From an uncultured Eubacteriales bacterium (GTDB taxonomy: Bacteria; Bacillota; Clostridia; Monoglobales; Monoglobaceae): a stretch of 64,000 nucleotides of DNA. Of the stretch, positions 57,607 to 64,000 are shown piece after piece. Position 1 is the first letter of the stretch; the number at the start of each line of letters is the position of its first letter. Where the stretch lies: contig URAN01000005.1 in NCBI GenBank assembly GCA_900545865.1, positions 1-64,000 of the forward strand. The letters run 5' to 3'. A program made the translations under genes and the position numbers. The notes under the pieces are model-generated. The model saw only the letters and a list, made by a program, of their open reading frames with translations, searched no databases and had not been told where the DNA came from.

Positions 57607-59034
57607 ATGAGAAAATTTGACACAAAGGTACAGCACCTTAAATATAAAGTTTTAAGAGAGGTCTCGCGCGAGGCGTGGAACGGTACTCTGCTTGAAAATG
57701 TTTTGAATATTCCGCAAAAGATTGTACCGGGCAACACCCCGACAATGCGATGCTGTGTATATAAAGAGAGGGCAATCCTTGCTGAGCGCGTAAAGATTGC
57801 GATGGGCGGCGACCGCGATAATCCGAATGTGATTGAGGTAATAGAGATTGCCTGTGACGAATGCCCCATGGGCGGCTATGAGGTGACGGATTCGTGTCGC
57901 GGCTGTCTTGCGCACCGCTGTGAAGATGTCTGTCGCCGCGGCGCTCTCGAATTTGACGATGACCATGTTGCGCATATTGATAAGTCAAAGTGTATCAATT
58001 GCGGCGCGTGCGCAAAGGTGTGTCCTTTCACCGCGATAATAAACCGAAAAAGACCGTGCCAGAATGCGTGCAAGATAAAGGCTATTTCGATGAACGATGA
58101 CCGTTCGGCAAAGATTGACAATGACAAGTGTATATCCTGCGGTGCGTGCGTTTATCAGTGTCCTTTCGGCGCGATTGCGGATAAGTCATACATTCTCGAT
58201 GTTATCGACATAATTAAGAAAAGCGAGAACAATTCAAAGTATAAGGTGTACGCCGTTGTTGCGCCCTCTATTTCGAGCCAGTTCACATATGCAAAGCTGG
58301 GTCAGGTAATAACGGGACTTAAAAAGCTCGGTTTCCACACGGTTATCGAGGCGGCTCTCGGCGCGGATATGGTCGCGTATGCCGAATCCGAGGAACTCGC
58401 CGAAAAGGGATTTATCACAAGCTCGTGCTGCCCCGCGTTCGTTGATTATATCAATAAGGCCTTTCCGCAGATGAAAGAGAATATTTCGCATAACCTCTCG
58501 CCGATGGCGACAATATCCAAATATATTAAAGAGAACACCGATGAAACGGCAAAGATTGTCTTTATCGGTCCGTGTACGGCAAAAAAAGCAGAGGTTCAAC
58601 AAGAGCACGTTAGGCCTTATGTTGATGCGTGCATAACTTTTGAAGAGCTTCAGGCTCTGTTTGACAGCCGCGATTTGGATATAACCGAACTTGAAGAGAA
58701 TTATCTTGATAACGCGTCATATTTCGGAAGAATTTTTGCACGCTGCGGCGGACTTGCGGATGCGGTTCAACAGGGGCTTAAAGAACACGAGTATGAGGAT
58801 TTTGAGCTTAAAGCGCAATCGTGTGACGGCATCGAACAGTGCCGTGCGGCATTGCTCAGAAAGAGCAAGAATTTGAGTGATGTAAACTTTATCGAGGGAA
58901 TGGCGTGTATCGGTGGATGTATCGGCGGCGCGGGATGTTTGACCCACGGCGAAAAGAACAAAGCCGAGGTTGATAAGTACGGCCGCGAGGCATACGAAAA
59001 GACGATAACCGACGCGATTTCCGTTTTGAAATAA
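57607..59034 (+). CDS. Monomeric [FeFe]-hydrogenase, group B-like
   Basis: A 475-residue enzyme for hydrogen production or oxidation with ferredoxin-like carriers. N-terminal Cys-rich segment (ACDECPMGGYEV, CRGCLAHRCEDVC), two [4Fe-4S] sites (CINCGACAKVCPF, CISCGACVYQCPF), then the H-cluster signatures SSCCPAF (about 272), IGPCTAKKAE (about 320) and GMACIGGCIGG (about 431). The H-cluster cysteines are all present. The N-terminal layout without the M3 accessory clusters fits group B. Own promoter; same strand as hydS cluster. Confidence 0.9.
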   Translation: MRKFDTKVQHLKYKVLREVSREAWNGTLLENVLNIPQKIVPGNTPTMRCCVYKERAILAERVKIAMGGDRDNPNVIEVIEIACDECPMGGYEVTDSCRGCLAHRCEDVCRRGALEFDDDHVAHIDKSKCINCGACAKVCPFTAIINRKRPCQNACKIKAISMNDDRSAKIDNDKCISCGACVYQCPFGAIADKSYILDVIDIIKKSENNSKYKVYAVVAPSISSQFTYAKLGQVITGLKKLGFHTVIEAALGADMVAYAESEELAEKGFITSSCCPAFVDYINKAFPQMKENISHNLSPMATISKYIKENTDETAKIVFIGPCTAKKAEVQQEHVRPYVDACITFEELQALFDSRDLDITELEENYLDNASYFGRIFARCGGLADAVQQGLKEHEYEDFELKAQSCDGIEQCRAALLRKSKNLSDVNFIEGMACIGGCIGGAGCLTHGEKNKAEVDKYGREAYEKTITDAISVLK

Positions 59035-59156
59035 TGCGCGAAACCATATGAAATGGAAAATGAACCTTCCCCTTGAGGGGCGATGGTTGCCGGTGGCAAC
59101 CGTTTTGTGATTTGACCGAGTCGGCAGACGAGAGCCGCCCCCTACAACCAAACGCG

Positions 59157-59213
59157 ATGTATACCTCATTCCGTAGGGGCGGGTGTCACCGGCCGCCCAT
59201 GAATATACGAACA
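59157..59213 (+). repeat. Short GTAGGGGCGGG repeat, copy 2
   Basis: GTATACC ... GTAGGGGCGGGTGTCACC ... GCCGCCCATGAATATACG; pairs with the copy at 57185. Confidence 0.75.
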
Positions 59214-59242
59214 AACATCGATAAATCACGCGGATAACCGCA

Positions 59243-59375
59243 CAAAAATATAGGGTTCCCGAAAAATGAGGGTTGCACCCGAAATTTTTTGGGAAGAGGA
59301 AACGCCGCGGAGCAGGCGATGAATTTTATTACAATAAAATTCGAGCAAGCGCGGCGAGCGTTGACGACACGACAA
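59243..59375 (+). repeat. Dispersed intergenic repeat, copy 3
   Basis: Matches 57012-57145 closely up to CGAGCAAGC; ends 13 bp before the next ATG, so part of it lies in that gene's leader. Confidence 0.8.
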
Positions 59376-59388
59376 AGGATGGATTATA

Positions 59389-60078
59389 ATGACCGATACG
59401 GTTTTGAAAAACAACAAAATCAAGGCAATGGTGTTCGATATGGACGGAACTTTGCTCGATACCGAACATCAATATATTGAGGGATATTTAAAACTTGCGC
59501 AAGAGCGCGGATTGAATATGGACAAAAAATTCCCGTATACCTGTATGGGCTTGCCGCGTGAAATGGTAAGAAAAAGGTATCGCGATACTTTCGGCGCGGG
59601 CTTTGATTTTGAAGGATTCAGAGCCGAAATGATAAACAGGGTACATACCCTTTGGCAAAACGAGGGAATCGCGATAAAACCCGGTGTGGTTGAATTTTTG
59701 GACTATTGCGACAATAACGGAATCTTATGTGCGGTCGCAACATCGACAACGCGCGACAGCGCAGAGATGATGCTTAAAACCACCAACCTTTTTGACCGTT
59801 TCGGCGCGGTGGTCTGCGGCGATGAGATAGAAAACGGAAAACCGAACCCCGATATTTTTATCGCGGCGGCAAAAAGACTCGGGGTAAATCCTCGGGACTG
59901 CGGCGGTGCGGAGGATTCGCGCAGCGGTATAACGGCGGTTCACCGCGCGGAAATGACAGCGTTTTTTGTTATCGATACTCTCGATGCCGATGATGAAATC
60001 AAAACCACGGCGGACTTTGTTTGTGCAGATATGTTTGAGGTAATGAATTTGGTCGATAAGATAAACAAAAATATTTAA
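59389..60078 (+). CDS. HAD-superfamily sugar-phosphate-type phosphatase
   Basis: A 229-residue HAD hydrolase of the beta-phosphoglucomutase/phosphoglycolate phosphatase group: MVFDMDGTLLDTE (nucleophile), ATSTTRDSAE (motif II), KPNPDIFIAAAKRLG (motif III) and GGAEDSRSGI (motif IV, ED). The cap is helical (residues 25-95). Substrate cannot be set from sequence. A 10-bp hairpin (60118-60150) follows it. Confidence 0.85.
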   Translation: MTDTVLKNNKIKAMVFDMDGTLLDTEHQYIEGYLKLAQERGLNMDKKFPYTCMGLPREMVRKRYRDTFGAGFDFEGFRAEMINRVHTLWQNEGIAIKPGVVEFLDYCDNNGILCAVATSTTRDSAEMMLKTTNLFDRFGAVVCGDEIENGKPNPDIFIAAAKRLGVNPRDCGGAEDSRSGITAVHRAEMTAFFVIDTLDADDEIKTTADFVCADMFEVMNLVDKINKNI

Positions 60079-60117
60079 CGTAAAATAAAACGAACGGATA
60101 AAGAGAATAAAACACAA

Positions 60118-60150
60118 AATGCCCGACTTAAAACAACGATGTCGGGCATT
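60118..60150 (+). terminator. Hairpin after the HAD gene
   Basis: AATGCCCGAC / GTCGGGCATT with a 13-nt loop; T-run is missing, so termination is uncertain. Confidence 0.5.
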
Positions 60151-60232
60151 GATGCGCAAGCGGCGGTGACATACGCACCTTACCGGAGCGCAAAAATTCG
60201 ATATATGATAAAAGTTAGTGAGGAATCGGTTA

Positions 60233-62200
60233 GTGAGTAAGACTCGACAAAAACAGTTTTTATTTTTAAGGGCAAAGTTCAGCCAAGCCTATTCGGGAAA
60301 GCTTTTGGTTAAACAGAGAAAGAGCCGAAACATAAACGGCGGCGCAACATACGAAAACCTTATGCGCAAAAAGTCGGTTATAGACAGAGAAATTGCGGCT
60401 CTTGAAAGCGACCTGAACGATTCGGGCAAGTTAAAGAATCTGAAACAGGATTACTCACTTTATAAGTACTTGTTTATAAGGATAAAAAGGCGTGCGGACA
60501 GACATAAAAATGCAGAGGAAAAAGAACTGTTGGGAGCGGCATGGGTTGACGGCGACCGCGTTGTCAATTTAATTACGGATGCCGAGCTGACCCAATACGA
60601 AAGTATGTTCGAAAAAAGCGGTCTTTTATATGTTCCGATTCAAAAGGTGTTTGTCAAGAAAACCCCGTGCAAGACCCTAAGGAGGCGGACGATTGCCGAC
60701 ATATACAAAGAAAGGTATACTTCGCCCGAAAGCATAGCAAAGCGGATAAGCGAAATCGTTCCCGAAAACCCGATTGACCTCTATCCCGGGGCGCGGTATA
60801 TACACAGACATTTTATCATCCACAGCGGAATGACGAATACGGGAAAGACGTATAACGCGCTAAAGCGGCTCAAAGAGGCGGACACGGGTGTGTATCTCGC
60901 GCCGCTGCGCCTGCTTGCGACCGATGTACAGCGCGAGCTTTTGTTTGATAACATTATGTGCAATCTTATAACGGGCGAGGAACGCAATATCGTTCCGTAT
61001 GCGTCGCACATTGCGTCCACGGTCGAGATGGCGAATATATATGAGTCATATGATGTTGCCGTGATTGACGAATGTCAGATGATAAACGATAAATTCAGAG
61101 GCGCGGCGTGGACGCGTGCAATCCTCGGAATAAAGGCGCGTGAGATACATCTTTGTACCGCGCCTGAGGCGACCGACCTTTTAATCAGGCTGATAAGCGA
61201 ATGCCTTGACAGCTATGAGGTAATAAATTACGGTCGGCGCGTTCCGATTGAATACGATTATAATATGAAAGCAGATACATACGATTCAACCGAGCAAAAG
61301 CTCTCGTGCGCCGAAAGGCTTGCGCTTATCGGTGACGGCGAACTTGAATACGGTGACGCGATTATCGCCTTTTCGAAAAAGGATATAATTGAGTATTCCG
61401 AAATCCTCGAACAAAAAGGTATCGCGGTCAGCAAAATATACGGCGCTTTGCCTTATGAAACGCGAAAGTATCAGCTGAACCGATTCTTAAATCACGAAAC
61501 GGATATTATCGTTGCAACGGATGCGATAGGTATGGGTCTGAATCTGCCGATTCGGCGCGTGATTTTTACGGGAATACGCAAGTTTGACGGCATAGGCACG
61601 CGGCGGCTTAACGCCCAAGAGGTAAAACAGATTGCAGGGCGTGCGGGTCGGCGCGGAATCTTCGATAAGGGTTATGTCGTGTCATTGGAAGACCCCGAGT
61701 ATGTGATAAACGCTCTTGATGAAGAGCCGAAACCGATTAAGTCAGCGTATATCGATTTTGATGTTTCGTTTATGGAAATGGAGTTTGATGTCAAAGAGAT
61801 TTTGAGAGCGTGGTCATCGGTACAGCTTCCGTTTGACCTATTTAAAAAAGAGGATATACGGCGAACGGTCAACCTTATCGCGCACGCCGAAAAAATCTGC
61901 CGCGAGGAAAATCTGACCTGTGACAAACGGGCGCTTTATACCCTTGCGACAATCGCGTTTGACGAGGGCGACAGGGCGGTTTTCGGTCTGTGGAAGCGGT
62001 ATGTAAAGGAATATTTAAAAGGCGTTCCCGTCTTGTCTGACCCAAAGGTCAAAACCGACACGATAGAGGATTTAGAGGTGTCGTTTAAAAAGTTCGACTT
62101 GTATTATGCGTTTTGCCGCACGTTTGAATATCCATGCGATTTGGATTGGATTTCGGCGCAAAAATCCGAGATTGCGCGGCTGTTGAACCAAAAATTATAA
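60233..62200 (+). CDS. SUV3-like superfamily 2 RNA helicase
   Basis: A roughly 655-residue ATP-dependent helicase resembling mitochondrial SUV3: HSGMTNTGKTYNALKRL (Walker A), YLAPLRLLA (Ia), VAVIDECQM (II), ATDAIGMGLNLPIRRVIF (V) and QIAGRAGRRG (VI). An N-terminal region of about 190 residues, basic and helical, has no known domain; a SUV3-type C-terminal helical part follows the core. In mitochondria SUV3 works with an RNase in RNA decay; the bacterial partner is unknown. GTG start at 60233 after GTGAGGAATC; a GTG at 60218 is possible. Confidence 0.85.
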   Translation: MSKTRQKQFLFLRAKFSQAYSGKLLVKQRKSRNINGGATYENLMRKKSVIDREIAALESDLNDSGKLKNLKQDYSLYKYLFIRIKRRADRHKNAEEKELLGAAWVDGDRVVNLITDAELTQYESMFEKSGLLYVPIQKVFVKKTPCKTLRRRTIADIYKERYTSPESIAKRISEIVPENPIDLYPGARYIHRHFIIHSGMTNTGKTYNALKRLKEADTGVYLAPLRLLATDVQRELLFDNIMCNLITGEERNIVPYASHIASTVEMANIYESYDVAVIDECQMINDKFRGAAWTRAILGIKAREIHLCTAPEATDLLIRLISECLDSYEVINYGRRVPIEYDYNMKADTYDSTEQKLSCAERLALIGDGELEYGDAIIAFSKKDIIEYSEILEQKGIAVSKIYGALPYETRKYQLNRFLNHETDIIVATDAIGMGLNLPIRRVIFTGIRKFDGIGTRRLNAQEVKQIAGRAGRRGIFDKGYVVSLEDPEYVINALDEEPKPIKSAYIDFDVSFMEMEFDVKEILRAWSSVQLPFDLFKKEDIRRTVNLIAHAEKICREENLTCDKRALYTLATIAFDEGDRAVFGLWKRYVKEYLKGVPVLSDPKVKTDTIEDLEVSFKKFDLYYAFCRTFEYPCDLDWISAQKSEIARLLNQKL

Positions 62201-62272
62201 CGGATAATGCCGTGTTTTTTGTGGTTTAATTCGGGTTTGACTCAAAAATTTTTAAAAAGCGAAAATTTCTGG

Positions 62273-62301
62273 TTGACTGACGGTGAAATTTGTGTTATAA
62301 T
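62273..62301 (+). promoter_or_regulatory. Promoter of SRP RNA
   Basis: TTGACT 62273-62278 and TATAAT 62296-62301, spacer 17. Confidence 0.85.
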
Positions 62302-62305
62302 ACAT

Positions 62306-62580
62306 AAGTCATGTTAAATCGGGGTGTTAGCGGTGCCTTGTAACCCTCAATCCGCTAAAGAGGGGATGAAAACTTGTCTTAGGGTCAGCGGTGTTCGGTC
62401 TGCCCCTGTATAAGTGGTGTTGACGGTTTGGTCTTACGCAATCGGAACCCGTGAACCTCGTCAGGGCGGGAACGCAGCAGCGATAAGCGGTCATTTCGAT
62501 GTGCCGTGAGGGTGCCAGACCCGAGCTAACTGTACAGGTAACGCGGGTGTCGCCGATTCGACGGCAAGCACATGACTTTT
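62306..62580 (+). ncRNA. ffs: Signal recognition particle RNA, large Bacillus-type
   Basis: Scaffold of SRP, which targets membrane and secreted proteins. About 270 nt. Ends pair (AAGTCATGT 62306-62314 with ACATGACTT 62570-62578). The conserved apical domain is at about 62452-62490 (GTGAACCTCGTCAGG, GGGAACGCAGCAGCGATAAG), with the Alu-type 5' part containing GGGTGTTAGCGG. A TTTTTT end serves as terminator. Lies 33 bp upstream of dnaX, a common Clostridia arrangement. Confidence 0.95.
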
Positions 62581-62612
62581 TTAATATAAAAATTTAAACA
62601 GGAGGGATATAA

Positions 62613-64000
62613 ATGTCATCATACCGAGCCTTATACCGAAAGTGGCGGCCTATGCGATTTTCCGATGTTGTCGGTCAGAAACAGGTTTCCGACACTTTAA
62701 AAACCGCGGTGGCATCAAACAGGATTGCGCACGCATACCTGTTCTGCGGCACAAGAGGAACGGGAAAGACCTCAACGGCAAAGATCTTTTCGCGTGCGGT
62801 CAATTGCGAAAATCCGATTAACGGCGAGCCGTGCAACGAATGCCCCACCTGCAGGGGAATCCTAAACGGAAGTATTCCCGATGTATACGAGATGGACGCG
62901 GCGAGCAACAGAGGTGTTGACAATATCCGCGAGGTATGTGACGAGGTATTGTACATACCTATCGGCTGTAAAAAGAAGATATATATAATAGACGAGGTTC
63001 ATATGCTCACCGAGGAGGCGTTCAACGCCTTGCTCAAAACAATAGAAGAACCTCCGCCCCACGCGATATTTATTCTTGCGACAACCGAACCGCACAGAAT
63101 ACCTCAAACGGTTCTTTCGAGATGTCAAAGGTTCGATTTCAGACGAATCGGCGTTGACGATATTGCGTCAAGGCTGACGCAGATCACCGATGCCGAGGGA
63201 ATAGACATAACCACCGACGGGGTTGAGCTTGTCGCCGAACTCGGTGACGGGTCGATGCGTGACGCGATAAGCCTTTTGGACAGATGTTCCGCCTTCGGCT
63301 CGGAAAAACTGACGGCAGCGCGCGTTGCGGATATTGTCGGAATGGTGAACTCGGACAGGATATTCGAGATAGCCGAAAACATTTCTCAAAATAATACTGC
63401 GGCGGCGCTGACCGAGGCAACGGAACTTTTGCGTGCCGGTGTTGATGCTCAAAACCTCATTGAGAGTATGAGCGATCATTACCGAGCCTTGCTTTTGTGC
63501 AAGGCAACGGATAAGCCGTCGGCTCTGCTTGAAAAGACAGAGAGCGCGGCGGCAAGATACGCCGAACAGGCAAAGGAATACCCGACCGAGCGCATTTTGT
63601 TTTCGATAAAAACCCTCGGCGAATACCTTGCACAGGCAAAATGGCTGGCGAATCCCAAAATTGCGGTTGAAACGGCGGTTGTAAGACTTTGTGCGCCCGT
63701 GTATTCGACCGATGTTGACGCTCTGCTTGCGAGAATAGAAAAGCTTGAGACGGCGGTCGCGAATCTTTCACAGGGGAATATGCCGATAAACACAGAGCGT
63801 AAAACCGCGCCGAGCGTAACTCGTTCCGAACCCGAAAATCGGGTTGATAGTGCGCCGAGCGTTCAAAATACCGAAAACGGCGGAGCGGTTTTGCCGCCGT
63901 GGGATACTGACGCAAAGACGGTTAAAGCCGATGCGCCCGAGCCGACAAATGCGGCACAGCCGATACAGGAACAGCCCGAGGTCAAGACGGCGAACGTTAC
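62613..64000 (+). CDS. dnaX: DNA polymerase III subunit gamma/tau (3' end beyond window)
   Basis: Clamp-loader ATPase; 462 codons visible. YRKWRPMRFSDVVGQKQV, Walker A GTRGTGKTSTAK, zinc-binding CNECPTC, DEVHMLTEEAFNALLKTIEE (Walker B region), and sensor/arginine-finger region LSRCQRFDF. After about residue 360 the sequence becomes the low-complexity Pro/Glu/Ala-rich tau linker. ATG 62613 with GGAGGG at 7 nt. recR is likely to follow outside the window. Confidence 0.96.
   Translation, partial: MSSYRALYRKWRPMRFSDVVGQKQVSDTLKTAVASNRIAHAYLFCGTRGTGKTSTAKIFSRAVNCENPINGEPCNECPTCRGILNGSIPDVYEMDAASNRGVDNIREVCDEVLYIPIGCKKKIYIIDEVHMLTEEAFNALLKTIEEPPPHAIFILATTEPHRIPQTVLSRCQRFDFRRIGVDDIASRLTQITDAEGIDITTDGVELVAELGDGSMRDAISLLDRCSAFGSEKLTAARVADIVGMVNSDRIFEIAENISQNNTAAALTEATELLRAGVDAQNLIESMSDHYRALLLCKATDKPSALLEKTESAAARYAEQAKEYPTERILFSIKTLGEYLAQAKWLANPKIAVETAVVRLCAPVYSTDVDALLARIEKLETAVANLSQGNMPINTERKTAPSVTRSEPENRVDSAPSVQNTENGGAVLPPWDTDAKTVKADAPEPTNAAQPIQEQPEVKTANV

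Overview
The window looks like the chromosome of an anaerobic, hydrogen-metabolising Clostridia (Bacillota) bacterium, probably a gut or rumen type. The evidence is strong AGGAGG-type ribosome sites, sigma-A promoters with 17-bp spacers, a SigH gene, the end of spoIVB, a Bacillus-type long SRP RNA, a one-piece tmRNA, acetate kinase/phosphotransacetylase and two [FeFe]-hydrogenase proteins. I cannot name the species.

Positions 1 to about 36,420 are one AT-rich integrated mobile element; its left end lies outside the window. Nearly all its genes read rightwards. It carries a DNA-processing set: NAD-dependent DNA ligase, an SSB-like OB-fold protein, a YqaJ-type exonuclease, a RecD2-like helicase, a CHC2/Toprim primase-like protein and a putative annealing-type protein. 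It also carries a MoxR/CobS-like AAA ATPase with a VWA partner, a DNA methyltransferase, two ATPase-nuclease-like cargo genes, several conserved unknowns, a Tn916-like sigma/HTH regulator pair, and three overlapping large serine recombinases at the right end. I see no relaxase, coupling protein, type IV secretion or phage structural gene. Three operons start with the same roughly 90-nt leader: a promoter, a small hairpin supported by covariation, and an intrinsic terminator.

The right end of the element falls inside spoIVB. The last 40 codons, starting at the active-site serine motif SGSP, follow directly after the recombinases. The target is therefore a sporulation gene, which recalls skin-like elements whose excision restores the gene.

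From 36.5 kb on the sequence is chromosomal and richer in GC: a decayed transposase, an AraC regulator, sigH, ackA and pta (leftward), then tmcAL, a hisD/hisB-like/HAD operon, a sialate O-acetylesterase lipoprotein (leftward), smpB, an alpha/beta hydrolase, tmRNA, a LysR regulator, a YfcE-like phosphodiesterase and an APH-like kinase. Next come a putative hydrogen-sensing cluster ([2Fe-2S] protein, PAS-bearing sensory hydrogenase, SpoIIE-type phosphatase, group B-like hydrogenase), a HAD phosphatase, a SUV3-like helicase, SRP RNA and the start of dnaX. Dispersed intergenic repeats lie at 37.9, 57.0 and 59.2 kb.
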